Source: Pantoea stewartii subsp. stewartii (GTDB lineage: Bacteria; Pseudomonadota; Gammaproteobacteria; Enterobacterales; Enterobacteriaceae). Taken from it: 39,391 bases of DNA. The position numbers and the translations under genes are program-made. Location of the stretch: positions 1 through 39,391 of the forward strand of contig NZ_VZPF01000049.1 in assembly GCF_008801695.1 (NCBI RefSeq), in the 5' to 3' direction. This document shows, one piece after another, positions 19,820-28,421 of this stretch; position 1 is the stretch's first letter; each line of letters begins with the position of its first letter. The notes under the pieces were generated by a model. That model ran no database searches. It had not been told where the DNA came from and saw only the letters and a list, made by a program, of their open reading frames with translations.

Positions 19820-20353
19820 ATGAAGCGTAAAACCTCATTCTTTTTTCTTTCCGGCCTTATGCTCCTGCTTTCTGGTTGCAGTCATCATCATTCAGATGAA
19901 CCCGAGGACACCGCCGCCGCTGACGCATCGCAAAACCCGGATTTGATTCCTATCGTCGCGGCGTTGCATGACCAAATGCACACCTGGCATGATACGCCCT
20001 ACCAATGGGGCGGCACACAGCTGTCTGGCGTGGATTGCTCGGGCTACGTCTGGCGAACCTTGCACGATCGTTTCAATCTGCCAATGGACCGCGTCACCAC
20101 AGCCGATCTGCTGCATATGGGCGTTCGTGTCACACCGGAACATCTGCAACCAGGCGATCTGGTGTTTTTCCGCATTGGTGGCGGCATGCACGTAGGCTTC
20201 TACGATACGGATAATCAGTTTATTCACGCGTCGGCCAGCAAGGGCGTGATTCGCTCATCACTGAACAACCCATACTGGAAATCGGTTTATTACCAGGCGC
20301 GTCGTCTGACGCGAGAATACGGGGCACAGGTGACACTGAACAGAGCCAGCTAA
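19820..20353 (+). CDS. NlpC/P60-family murein peptidase lipoprotein
   Basis: The 177-residue protein starts with a lipoprotein signal ending LLLSGC (acylated Cys20) and continues as an NlpC/P60 cysteine peptidase close to E. coli NlpC (154 residues). The catalytic Cys73 lies in VDCSGYVW, His124 in GGGMHVGFYDT and the third polar residue His136 in NQFIHASASKGV; PGDLVFF is also conserved. Such enzymes cut murein stem peptides, usually between D-Glu and diaminopimelate. Compared with E. coli NlpC it has a longer acidic linker after the cysteine (HHHSDEPEDTAAADASQNPD) and a C-terminal tail. It may be a second NlpC-type paralogue. It sits alone between two related palindromic repeats. Confidence 0.93.
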   Translation: MKRKTSFFFLSGLMLLLSGCSHHHSDEPEDTAAADASQNPDLIPIVAALHDQMHTWHDTPYQWGGTQLSGVDCSGYVWRTLHDRFNLPMDRVTTADLLHMGVRVTPEHLQPGDLVFFRIGGGMHVGFYDTDNQFIHASASKGVIRSSLNNPYWKSVYYQARRLTREYGAQVTLNRAS

Positions 20354-20370
20354 ACGTGAATTATGCCAGG

Positions 20371-20433
20371 CAACGCTACGTGAAATCTGCCAATCCAGCA
20401 CAGGGATAAGCGCCCGTTTTTTACGTAGTGTTG
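20371..20433. repeat. Palindromic repeat, copy B
   Basis: CAACGCTACGTGAAATCTG (20371-20389) pairs with the downstream arm TTTTTTACGTAGTGTTG ending at 20433; the mismatches in the best-paired 15 bases would be G-U pairs in RNA. The left arm is nearly identical to the reverse complement of the right arm of copy A. It lies 18 bp after the NlpC/P60 stop. The remaining sequence to 20595 is AT-rich and holds no gene I can support. Confidence 0.65.
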
Positions 20434-20595
20434 TTGTGATTTGTGGGTACAGAAGCGGACAAAAAGAAGCGGTGAGGCAGGAAAGGCGTAAACGGGCTGG
20501 CTGAGTGCGTAACCGGATACCTCATTTAACATAATATACATTATACGCACCAACATAGAGATATACGGGTTTTAATGGTTTTTGGTCATGGTTGC

Positions 20596-20980
20596 TCACA
20601 TGCTGACGCGCCTCCGGCTTGTCCAACCCGCCAAAACACCGGAAAGAATTCCGGCATTTCGTCGCGTTCCTGAATGGCTTATCATCACTCCCGCAGTCTG
20701 TGTGCGATTATGCTGAGCGGATGGCCATGTTGCTGCGGCACCGGCTAAGACATGACAAAACGTCTGCGACGACACAGGCCGGATGATTTTTGCGGTAATG
20801 CAAGACCTGGCTGAACGGCGGCAGCATGCCGCGCACGCGCCGTTCATAGAGATCCAGTAACGCCGTTTTCAGTTCGCCGCGAATCTGGCAACAGACGCAG
20901 CCGCTGGGCAGCAGCGTGGTTTTGCCGCTTCCCAGGAAACCGCTCAGAATATGCAGCGGCAGTTTTTGATCGTGCAGCAT
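20596..20980 (-). pseudogene. CobW/COG0523-type G3E GTPase, internally deleted remnant
   Basis: The start is good (AGGAG before ATG 20980) and encodes KLPLHILSGFLGSGKTTLL, the G3E Walker A region. This is joined directly to PSGCVCCQIRGELKTALLDL, the CxCC metal-binding motif, which in intact proteins lies roughly 45-55 residues further on. Past YERRVRGMLPPFSQVL the frame decays: a fragment to 20708 and another to 20596 lack the NKxD region and the C-terminal CobW domain. G3E GTPases of this group are metallochaperones. It starts 20 bp after the CGVCG gene and is the last gene of the SDR operon. It cannot make a working GTPase. Confidence 0.8.
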
Positions 20981-21000
20981 AGCCGCTCCTCTTGTATGCC

Positions 21001-21285
21001 TTACAGCGCCGCCAGCCAGGCTTCATCCAGTGGATCAAGCGGGCGTTTGGTGATCTTCTCGACCTCTTTCCACAACAGGTCCAGTGAATTCACCATCACC
21101 TGCTGACCGGTTGGGCTGGAGAGCACCCAACTGGCATGAAACTCAGTCAGCGTGAGCCGCCAGGGTTTAAGCGTTCGGTTGAGCAGCGCCAGCTGCTTTA
21201 ACCGCAACTGGCGCTGGGGCAGATCGTTTTGTAGCGCATCGCTCCATTGCGGACCGCTGTCCAGTAAACCACAAACGCCGCACAT
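21001..21285 (-). CDS. Small conserved protein with N-terminal CGVCG motif
   Basis: The 94-residue protein begins MCGVCGLLDSGPQWSD, with a CxxC pair at residues 2 and 5, and continues with basic and amphipathic segments (QRQLRLKQLALLNRTLKPW; FHASWVLSSPTGQQVMVNSL). I recall similar small CGVCG proteins next to CobW-type GTPases in oxidoreductase/deacetylase clusters but cannot name a function. Pairing with a metallochaperone-type GTPase suggests metal binding or metal delivery to a cluster enzyme. It starts 12 bp after the SDR stop and belongs to the same minus-strand operon. Confidence 0.7.
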   Translation of the reverse strand: MCGVCGLLDSGPQWSDALQNDLPQRQLRLKQLALLNRTLKPWRLTLTEFHASWVLSSPTGQQVMVNSLDLLWKEVEKITKRPLDPLDEAWLAAL

Positions 21286-21297
21286 ATCGGCTTCTCC

Positions 21298-22044
21298 TCA
21301 GGGCATGACATCGCCGGAATTAGGGCCAAGCGTCTGGCCAACAAACAGGTTACCGCCGGGCTCACTTGCCAGCAGTAACGCTACCGGGGCGACCTCTTCC
21401 GCCCGGCCAAAACGTCCCAGCGGCAGTTCGGCTGCCTTGGCCGTTTTCCATGCCTGATTGATGCCATCGATAAGCGGCGTTTCAACCGGACCGGGCGCGA
21501 TGGCGTTCACCAGCACATTATCTGCGGACACCTCCAGCCCCAGCGATCGGGTAAAGCCTAATACGCCGGCTTTGGCCGCCGCATAATGGCTGAGTTCGGC
21601 ACCGCCTTTGATACCGAGCTGCGACGCGATGTTGATCACTCTGCCCCAGCGCTGCGCCAGCATGGACGGCAACGCCCGTTGCGTCGCCAGGAAGACACTG
21701 CGTAAATCCACAGCCATCATCTCTTCCCACATGGGCAGCGTGATATCGGTACAGCGCGCCTGGGTCAGCATTCCGGCGTTATTCACCAGAATATCGATTC
21801 CGTCGAACTGCGCCAGGCAGGCATCCACGCCCGCCGTGGCGCCTTCCACCTCGCCGACATCGGCCACAATGCCAAAACACGGCACGCCAGACTGGCGACA
21901 GTGATCAACCACAGTCTTGAGCTTTGTACTGTCGCGGTCAGTGAGTATCAGATGGGCACCTTCGCGGGCGAACAGCATCGCGATGGCCGCCCCGATGCCG
22001 CTGGCCGCGCCGCTGATTACACAACGTTTCATCCTGAGTTGCAT
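21298..22044 (-). CDS. Short-chain dehydrogenase/reductase (SDR) 1
   Basis: This 248-residue classical SDR has the nucleotide-binding GAASGIG motif at residues 12-18, the NNAG motif (88-91) and catalytic Ser141, Tyr154 and Lys158 (YAAAK). An acidic residue after the second strand (LTDRD) suggests NAD(H) preference. It oxidises or reduces a hydroxyl/keto group on an unidentified substrate. ATG 22044 has AAGGAG five bases upstream. It follows SDR 2 by nine bases and precedes the CGVCG gene, so all are co-transcribed. The two SDRs are only distantly alike, so this is not a recent duplication. Confidence 0.9.
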   Translation of the reverse strand: MQLRMKRCVISGAASGIGAAIAMLFAREGAHLILTDRDSTKLKTVVDHCRQSGVPCFGIVADVGEVEGATAGVDACLAQFDGIDILVNNAGMLTQARCTDITLPMWEEMMAVDLRSVFLATQRALPSMLAQRWGRVINIASQLGIKGGAELSHYAAAKAGVLGFTRSLGLEVSADNVLVNAIAPGPVETPLIDGINQAWKTAKAAELPLGRFGRAEEVAPVALLLASEPGGNLFVGQTLGPNSGDVMP

Positions 22045-22053
22045 GGGTTCTCC

Positions 22054-22827
22054 TTAATCCGGCCAGCGAACGGTGAGTCCACCGTCGACAATCAGACTCT
22101 GTCCGGTGAGGTAACTGCTCTCGTCGCTGGTGAGAAACGCGATGACTTTCGCCACTTCCTCGGCGCGTCCGACGCGGCCCAGCGGAATCGCCTTCGCCGC
22201 CTTCGCCAGCCCTTCCGGGCCAAGCGAATTATCCTTATCCAGTGACTGCGGCGTTTCAATCAGCCCGGGGATGATGGCATTACATCGCACCCCGCGCGGC
22301 GCGAGTTCGACGGCCAGGGAGCGGCAAATGCCGGGCACCGCCGCCTTCGCGGCGGCATAGTGCGCATGCGCCTGCCAGCCATATACACCGCCCGCAATCG
22401 ACGACACCGCAACCAGGCTGGCCCCCGACTGAAGGTGGGCGGCAGCGGCACGGAACAGGCGCATCACGCCGGTCAGATCGACATTGAGCATCTCATCCCA
22501 GCGTGCGTCGCTCATCTCCTCAATCTCTGCTCGACGCAGAATGCCCGCATTGGCGACGACCGCGTCAAGCCGTCCAAAGTGCTGTACGCCTTGCGCAATA
22601 AACGCGTCCACCGAGTCGGTGGATCCGACGTTAAGCGGCAGCCAGAGCGCGTCACCGCCCGCCGCTTCAATCTGCGCGGCAGCGACGGCCGGATCGTGGG
22701 GATCCTGCGGATAATAGCCCGCTATCACCCGCACGCCTCTCTGGGCATACAGCGTTGCCAGCGCCAGTCCAATCCCACTTGCGGCTCCGCTGATCGCGGC
22801 AACCGGGGCTGTGTTTGCATTCTGCAT
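22054..22827 (-). CDS. Short-chain dehydrogenase/reductase (SDR) 2
   Basis: This 257-residue classical SDR shows GAASGIG (residues 14-20), NAG (93-95), catalytic Ser143 in VSSIAGG, and Tyr157/Lys161 in YAAAK. It ends SYLTGQSLIVDGGLTVRWPD, the usual SDR tail. The cofactor region reads VIAGYYPQD, without the usual acidic residue of strict NAD-dependent members, so NADP use is possible. It lies between the MFS gene (nine bases) and SDR 1 in a tight operon. Two SDRs with a transporter suggest sequential oxidation of an imported polyol, sugar or hydroxy acid; the substrate is not visible in the sequence. Confidence 0.9.
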   Translation of the reverse strand: MQNANTAPVAAISGAASGIGLALATLYAQRGVRVIAGYYPQDPHDPAVAAAQIEAAGGDALWLPLNVGSTDSVDAFIAQGVQHFGRLDAVVANAGILRRAEIEEMSDARWDEMLNVDLTGVMRLFRAAAAHLQSGASLVAVSSIAGGVYGWQAHAHYAAAKAAVPGICRSLAVELAPRGVRCNAIIPGLIETPQSLDKDNSLGPEGLAKAAKAIPLGRVGRAEEVAKVIAFLTSDESSYLTGQSLIVDGGLTVRWPD

Positions 22828-22836
22828 AGGGTTTCC

Positions 22837-24207
22837 TTAGGCCTGAGGTTGAGTGGAGGCGGCGGCGATGTGCGTATTCAGTTGCGTAACCGGCCGGGCG
22901 AACAGAATAATGATGCCCGAGACAAAGCACGGAACCGCACCAAACAACAGTGCCGCCTCCTGCCAGTGTCCACCCTGACTCAGCACTGAGGTGGTGCCGA
23001 CACCGGCCACAATTGCGCCCACCGGCCCCATTGCCATAATTAATGCGCCCGCAGTAGCACGAATGGCGGTCGGGAAACTTTCACTGATAAAGAACAGTGC
23101 GGCCGCATACGGACCAATCAGGAAAAACAGACCGACGCTGTACAGGGCCACGATGATGGCAAAGTTGTCCGGGCAGAACAGCATCGCGGCAAAGGCGATA
23201 CCGCCCAGCATCCAGCCGGCCGCGATGGTGTTGCGACGACCGATGCGGTCACCGAGCCAGCCGTGTGCCAGATAGCCGCAATAGCCCACCAGGTTAGACA
23301 GAATCAGGATCAATAAAGAGTTATTGAACGAGACCGCGTGGGTTTTGGTAATTACCGTGGTGCCCAGCACGCTGAAGATCTGAATGGCGAACCAGTTCAG
23401 CAAAATGGCAACACCCAGTACCAAGGTTGAGCGCAACGCCGTGCCGCGAAATGCCGAGGCAAAACCTGACTTCGGCTGATCTTCATACGGAACCTGATAG
23501 TCGGCCGCGACCTGGCGTGCATCTTTCTCTTTACCCTGCTCCCGCAGCGTTTTGATTTTCTTCTGTACTTCAAACTGAGGCGTTTCTTTCAGCTTCAGCG
23601 CCAGCAGCGCGATCACCAGCGACCGAAAGGCTGCGAAGATAAAGCTGCCCTGCCAGCCGATAATCGGCAGCAGAATCGCGGTCAGCGCCGAGGCCACCAG
23701 CGCACCGACCGGCCATCCGCCCTGCACCAGGCTGTAGACAAATCCCTTCCGTTTGTTGAGTTTGGGATCGTCCAGCGCAGTATAGAGTTCTGATAAATAG
23801 GTGGCGTTAACCGTTTGCTCTGCATAACCCAGACCGGCAACGGAGCGAATGGCGGTCAATGCGCCCTTACCCCATAATCCCCCTATTGCGGTCAGCAGCG
23901 AACACAGGGCCGCGCCTCCCACGGTAATAACGATGCCCATGCGCCGTCCCAGGCGATCCACCAGCGGGCCAATGGCCAGAGCGATCACTGCCTCACCAAA
24001 CGCGACCCAGGTAGCAATTTCAGACTGTTCGACTTCGCTCCAGCCAAAATGACCGCCGATCTCCGGCAGCAAGGTGCCGAAAAGGATGAAGTCATAGACG
24101 GCGAAGATCCAGGCGAAGAAGGCGATCCATGTAGCGAATTTGACATCCCTGGTGGTTAACTGCTGGGGCTGCCAGCCGTTAACGGATTTTTTTTTGTAGA
24201 TGCTCAT
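22837..24207 (-). CDS. MFS transporter
   Basis: The 456-residue inner-membrane protein has about 12 hydrophobic segments, the MFS loop motif GPLVDRLGRRMGIV after segment 2 and its repeat GWLGDRIGRRNTIAAG in the second half. A hydrophilic central loop runs QKKIKTLREQGKEKDARQ. The start is probably ATG 24207 (MSIYKKKS); the in-frame TTG 24225 adds six residues without a ribosome site. It is probably the importer for the compound handled by the two SDRs and the deacetylase-like enzyme. It resembles the sugar/organic-acid branch, but I cannot give a substrate. It precedes SDR 2 by nine bases and follows the truncated deacetylase gene by 29. Confidence 0.9.
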   Translation of the reverse strand: MSIYKKKSVNGWQPQQLTTRDVKFATWIAFFAWIFAVYDFILFGTLLPEIGGHFGWSEVEQSEIATWVAFGEAVIALAIGPLVDRLGRRMGIVITVGGAALCSLLTAIGGLWGKGALTAIRSVAGLGYAEQTVNATYLSELYTALDDPKLNKRKGFVYSLVQGGWPVGALVASALTAILLPIIGWQGSFIFAAFRSLVIALLALKLKETPQFEVQKKIKTLREQGKEKDARQVAADYQVPYEDQPKSGFASAFRGTALRSTLVLGVAILLNWFAIQIFSVLGTTVITKTHAVSFNNSLLILILSNLVGYCGYLAHGWLGDRIGRRNTIAAGWMLGGIAFAAMLFCPDNFAIIVALYSVGLFFLIGPYAAALFFISESFPTAIRATAGALIMAMGPVGAIVAGVGTTSVLSQGGHWQEAALLFGAVPCFVSGIIILFARPVTQLNTHIAAASTQPQA

Positions 24208-24236
24208 GTCGTGATCACTCTGCAAGAGGAAAAGGC

Positions 24237-24855
24237 TTAACGCGGTTGGCGCGCTAAGAAGTCGTCGGCAATTTCGTCGAAAGTGACGAAACGCACGCCC
24301 TGGTGACTCTGGATGTACTTAATCAGGCGCTCCAGCATCAGCAGCACCTGCGGACGGCCTGATACGTCGGGATGAATCGTCATGGTAAAGACGGCATAGT
24401 CGTTTTCGCGATATACCCAGTCGAACTGATCGCGCCAGATCTCCTCCAGATGGCGCGGATTGACAAAACCGTGGCTGTTCGGTGACTTCTTGATAAACAT
24501 CATGGGTGGCAGATCATCCAGATACCAGTTAGCGGGGATCTCCACCAGGTCGGTCTCTTCGCCGCGCATCAGCGGCTTCATCCAGGTGTCCGGATGCTGG
24601 CTGTAGTCAATTTTGGTCCAGCTGTCGCCTACGCGAACGTAGTAAGGATGAAAGTCGTTGTGCATCAGGCTGTGATCGTATTTGATGCCTTTTTTCAGCA
24701 GCAGCTCATTGGTCACATTGCTGAATTCCCACCAGGGCGCGACGTAACCGGTTGGACGTTTACCCGCAAGCTGCGTCACCAGTTCAATACTGCGATCCAG
24801 CACCACCTCTTCCTGCGCGGGCGTCATGGCAATCGGGTTTTCATGGCTGTAGCCA
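24237..24855 (-). pseudogene. Polysaccharide deacetylase-family enzyme, 5' half deleted
   Basis: Homology begins abruptly at [16 protein letters not shown] and continues through [27 protein letters not shown] and [20 protein letters not shown] to the stop at 24237, about 205 residues. Family members of this type (PuuE-like, CE4 fold, metal-dependent C-N hydrolases) are about 300 residues and begin with the metal-binding Asp-containing strand, which is missing. Upstream of 24855 the minus frame is just the reverse reading of the GntR gene. The gene thus lost its start, promoter and first metal ligands in a deletion that joins it to the GntR fragment. It was the first gene of the MFS-SDR-SDR operon. 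Confidence 0.85.
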
Positions 24856-25746
24856 TTGTTGCTGGAAGGTCCGTTAGCACAGCTGTTCGGCACCAGCCGC
24901 GTACCGGTCAGGCGGGCGTTAAGTATGCTGCATGAAGAAGGCTGGATTGCCCGCTTTGAAGGCCGGGGCTTTATCGTGGCCCGCGACGATGAGGACGTCG
25001 AACCCGTGCGCATTGCCCTGACGCGCGAACTGTTGGGGCTGGCGCATCATGAGGAACTGGTCGACACCCGCAGTACGGGTGAAAAAGTGCTGGAGCACCT
25101 CCAGGGTGTGCTGTCGACCGCGATGATCTTTGGTTGCTATCAGGTGGATGAGCAGGACGCGGCACACTATTACACCACCAGCCGGGGCGTGATTCGTGAG
25201 AGCTTAATGCGCCTGCGTGATAAAGGCCTGGTGGAAAAAGAACCCTATTCCCAGTGGCTTACCGGTCCGTTAACGGCGCGCGAGCTGGGCGACCATTTTG
25301 AAATCCGGGCCAATCTTGAACCCGCAGCGCTGCGTAAAGCAGGCGAACGGCTGGACGTCGACTGGCTGAAGTCGCGGCTGGATAACGCGAAAAAATCGCA
25401 GGGTAAGCAGTTAACGGCCATTGAACTGGAAACCCTGGAAGAAGATCTGCACATTCGCTGCCTGGAGCCTGCCGGTAACAAGCTGATGATGCAGATACTG
25501 CGACAACACCAGTCGCCCTTTATCGTCACGCGCATTTTCTATGACCTGCTGCGTATCCCTGTCGACAGTGCCATGCTGGATGAACACTGCCTGGTCTATG
25601 AATTTTTGCTGAAACGGAACTGGGAACTGGCGGCCGCCTGCATGAAGGATCATCTGGAGCGCGCGCAGGTTCGCACGTTGCAGCGGCTGAAAGTGTTATC
25701 TGTGCTGCCTGTTCCGGCCTTTCCGGATTTTATGGCACGGCGCTAG
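24856..25746 (+). pseudogene. GntR-family regulator with two winged helices, 5' end deleted
   Basis: The reading frame starts inside a GntR DNA-binding domain: [37 protein letters not shown] second GntR-like helix-turn-helix follows (AHYYTTSRGVIRESLMRLRDKGLVEKE), then the FCD effector domain (ELGDHFEIRANLEPAALRKAG...). The normal N-terminal helix before LLEGPLAQ and the start codon are missing; a TTG at 24856 lies exactly at the junction with the deacetylase fragment and has no ribosome site. Two tandem winged helices before one FCD is an unusual layout, and it is original to the protein because it lies wholly on one side of the junction. It probably regulated the divergent deacetylase-MFS-SDR operon. 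Confidence 0.82.
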
Positions 25747-25868
25747 TCGCTTATAAAGGTGACACTGTCACGTAAAAAGCGACGTCTTCTCCTCCTGTCA
25801 CACTAGCCCGTCACCGGTTCCCTCTTCAGCGCTGAACGCGTCATGTCGGACATGGTGACTCAGCCTCT

Positions 25869-26588
25869 TTACCGACGCGCGTAAAACGCTTGAAAAACAG
25901 TCACCGGTGCGCTGACCGCCAGCGGCTGAAGCGGAAAACCGGTCGCCAGGCGGGAAGGATGAAACTCGCCCTGAATATGCTGATACAAGTGCGACGCACG
26001 TTCTGCTCTGAGGCTACCGTCCCAGCGCAAAAACTGTCCCCAGAGCGGCATATTACGGTAGCGGTCCGTGACCGGCATGGCCGAACGCAGGTACGCGGGC
26101 GGAAACAGCCGACGATAGCGGTGATGATGGTAGAGCCACGACAGCCCACGAAGGGTTTTTACCGCGGGCGTGAGAGTCACTATCTGCGCCAGTAAACCGC
26201 ACAATTCGCGCTGACGCGCGGCGACCTCGCTGTCACACAGGGGCGAAACCGTTCCGTCAGTGCGGTCAAAATGAATGCGTGCGGACCGATCCGTTTCCAG
26301 ACTGAATGAGAAACAGCCCGAACGACCCACCACATCGGGTGGGGCAACAGGCGGCCGGGATTGCCAGACAGCCAGCGTATACTCAGCATCTTTATCGGGG
26401 TTGTGCCTCAGGCCGCGAATATAGTCTGACCAGGCGGGAAGCTTACGATCGAACCGCCGCCCGCACCCCAGACGAATAAAAATGTTCGTGTAATCCATAA
26501 TCGCGTTGGCCAGCGGCATGCCTGTGCCTGACGCCACCCAGGTCGCGAAACAGAGTTGTATCCTGAAGAATTCAGCGGTGAGCTTCAT
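25869..26588 (-). CDS. Hypothetical protein, unrecognised
   Basis: I do not recognise this 239-residue protein. It is rich in Arg, Tyr, Trp and His, with no signal peptide and no clear membrane helix. Notable stretches are DYTNIFIRLGCGRRFDRKLPAWSDYIRGLRHNP-type residues near 30-60, and LRGLSWLYHHHRYRRLFPP near 150-170. ATG 26588 (MKLTAEFF) is favoured over an upstream in-frame start at 26615 that lacks a ribosome site. It follows ridA by 79 bp on the same strand, so it could be a distal member of the D-amino-acid operon, but the larger gap leaves this open. An uninterrupted 720-bp frame among many damaged genes supports it being real. Confidence 0.6.
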   Translation of the reverse strand: MKLTAEFFRIQLCFATWVASGTGMPLANAIMDYTNIFIRLGCGRRFDRKLPAWSDYIRGLRHNPDKDAEYTLAVWQSRPPVAPPDVVGRSGCFSFSLETDRSARIHFDRTDGTVSPLCDSEVAARQRELCGLLAQIVTLTPAVKTLRGLSWLYHHHRYRRLFPPAYLRSAMPVTDRYRNMPLWGQFLRWDGSLRAERASHLYQHIQGEFHPSRLATGFPLQPLAVSAPVTVFQAFYARR

Positions 26589-26667
26589 GCCTGGCGGCCT
26601 TCTCCTGACGAGCATATGCGCATTTTACCATCCCTTACGGCGACGCGCCGCGGGCAAAGCGCGCCGT

Positions 26668-27057
26668 TCAACGCGTCTGCACCGCCGTCGCTTCAATCTC
26701 TAACAGGACACCATAATGCAGTCCGGAAACCGGCACCACAGCGCGGGCGGGTTTCCAGCTCCCCAGCCACTGCGCGTAAAGCGCATTAAAATCATCCCAT
26801 AATGCGATGTCAGCCAGATAGACTCTGACCATCACCAGTTGCGATCGGGTAAGATTCTCCTGGCGCAGGCAGGTATCCAGACTGGCAAAGACCTGCAGGA
26901 CCTGATCGGCAAAGGGCGCGGCGCTGAGCATCTCCCCTGCGGGCGTGGCCGGTAACAGACCCGAAATAAACATCATTCCTGCCCCCAGACAATAGTGGGA
27001 GTAATGACCGGGATGCGGCTGGTCATTGATATCACGCGCCTGCAATCGCTGAAGCAT
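26668..27057 (-). CDS. RidA/YjgF-family enamine/imine deaminase
   Basis: The 129-residue protein has the RidA fold landmarks: MMFISGLLPATPAGEML, QVLQVFASLDTCLRQENLTRSQLVMVRVYLAD, and the C-terminal active-site region PARAVVPVSGLHYGVLLEIEA with Arg105, equivalent to the substrate-carboxylate-binding arginine of RidA. RidA proteins hydrolyse reactive enamines and imines made by PLP dehydratases and amino-acid oxidases. Both such enzymes are encoded just upstream in the same operon (9 bp after the FAD oxidase stop), so this is probably a dedicated subfamily member rather than housekeeping RidA. Confidence 0.9.
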   Translation of the reverse strand: MLQRLQARDINDQPHPGHYSHYCLGAGMMFISGLLPATPAGEMLSAAPFADQVLQVFASLDTCLRQENLTRSQLVMVRVYLADIALWDDFNALYAQWLGSWKPARAVVPVSGLHYGVLLEIEATAVQTR

Positions 27058-27066
27058 ATTTTCTCC

Positions 27067-28398
27067 TTACATCATGCCGGGTTGTTTCAGGGCGCTGCCA
27101 TCGCGGAAACGACTGTAACGGAACGCCGTGGGGTCCACGATGGGATCATCACCGGTCACCAGATCGGCCGTCAGGCGGCCGGCACCGGGACCGATGCCAA
27201 AGCCATGCCCACTGTAGCCCGCCGACAGAACCAGACCGGGAAGCTGTGGCACGGTGGAGATGACCGATATATCGTCAGGCATACAGTCGATGACGCCGCC
27301 CCAGGCCTGCGTGACTCGCAGCCCGGCCAGCGCAGGATACTCACGGCCGATGGCCATCAGCCCCTTTTCCACCACGCCGTCCGACACCGTCGGGTCCAGA
27401 ATGCGGATTTTTTCAAAGGGAGACGGGCGCTCCATTGACCAGCGCGCCAGCGACTCCGGTCCCTGTAAAAAGGAGGTCAGGCGGATTTTGGTTTCCAGAT
27501 TGAGCCGACGTGCTTTGTATAACGGGAAGAACTGACGGGCATATTTCAGCCCCTGAATGCCGGGTTCAAGACGACCTGTACCAGACAGTGCGATGGTATA
27601 ACCGCCGTCCGATCGTGGCCGACAGGCAAACGCATCCGTATAGAAAGGCCGGGTAATCACCTGTTCGACGGGATAAGTACGAAACGCACTGCCGATGACA
27701 TTACCCGCAGGTAAATCGATGCCGTGCCGGCGACAAAACAGCGATGTCCAGGCACCTGCGGCGCAGACCACGCGCGAGGTTTTAATCAGACCTCTTTCCG
27801 TGATCACCCCGCTCACCTGACCTGCCGAAATATCCAGCCCGCGCACCGCACAGCGCTGAAACAGAAAGGCGCCCTTTTTCACCGCCGCCTCCATCAGGCC
27901 TGGCGCGGCAAGCGCGGGATCGGCATAACCGTCATCGGGTGAATGCACGCCGCCTTTCCACGCTGTGCGGCTACCGGGCGTCATGGCTTTTGCCTCTGCG
28001 GCATTGAGAATCTGGCTACGAATGCCGTACTGCTTCGCCATTTTCCCCCAGTTATCCCAGTTGCGGATGTCCTTTTCCGTGCACGTTGCATAGACCAGCC
28101 CGGTGGCGCGGAACCCCACGTCCATGCCGATTTCCTTGCTCAGCTCATGCCAGCGTTGCAGCGCATGCAGGATCAGCGGGATCTCCCGTTCATCCCGGTT
28201 AAGCTGGCGGCACCAGCCCCAGTTACGGCTTGACTGTTCAGCCCCGACCAGGCCCTTTTCGAGCACCGCCACCCGATAGCCTTTTTGGGTGAGCGCCCAG
28301 CAGGTTGCCGCGCCGACAATGCCTGCCCCAATAATCACTACATCCACCGAGTCGGGAAAATGCGTACTGTCCTGAACCAGCCTGAGCGGTGCGGGCAT
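27067..28398 (-). CDS. FAD-dependent amino-acid oxidase/dehydrogenase (DAO family)
   Basis: The 443-residue protein has an N-terminal Rossmann motif VVIIGAGIVGAATCWALTQ (GAGIVG at 24-29), then EKGLVGAEQSSRNWGWCRQL, where DAO-family enzymes bind FAD. The C-terminal AWGGVIDCMPDDISVIS and SAGYSGHGFGIGPGAGRLTADLV are the typical closing FAD-binding segments. Such enzymes oxidise glycine, D-amino acids or N-methyl amino acids to imines or 2-oxo acids. No signal peptide, so it is cytoplasmic or peripheral. It lies between the aldehyde dehydrogenase and ridA with gaps of 23 and 9 bp, matching RidA's role in clearing the imine product. The exact substrate is not deducible. Confidence 0.9.
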   Translation of the reverse strand: MPAPLRLVQDSTHFPDSVDVVIIGAGIVGAATCWALTQKGYRVAVLEKGLVGAEQSSRNWGWCRQLNRDEREIPLILHALQRWHELSKEIGMDVGFRATGLVYATCTEKDIRNWDNWGKMAKQYGIRSQILNAAEAKAMTPGSRTAWKGGVHSPDDGYADPALAAPGLMEAAVKKGAFLFQRCAVRGLDISAGQVSGVITERGLIKTSRVVCAAGAWTSLFCRRHGIDLPAGNVIGSAFRTYPVEQVITRPFYTDAFACRPRSDGGYTIALSGTGRLEPGIQGLKYARQFFPLYKARRLNLETKIRLTSFLQGPESLARWSMERPSPFEKIRILDPTVSDGVVEKGLMAIGREYPALAGLRVTQAWGGVIDCMPDDISVISTVPQLPGLVLSAGYSGHGFGIGPGAGRLTADLVTGDDPIVDPTAFRYSRFRDGSALKQPGMM

Positions 28399-28421
28399 AA
28401 TATCTGCTCTCCAGCGAAAGG

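Noticed and set aside
24864..25013. N-terminal extension of the deacetylase ORF to 25013
   Set aside because: These 50 residues are the reverse reading of the GntR gene and have a Ser/Arg-rich shadow composition; the true fragment starts at the deletion junction.
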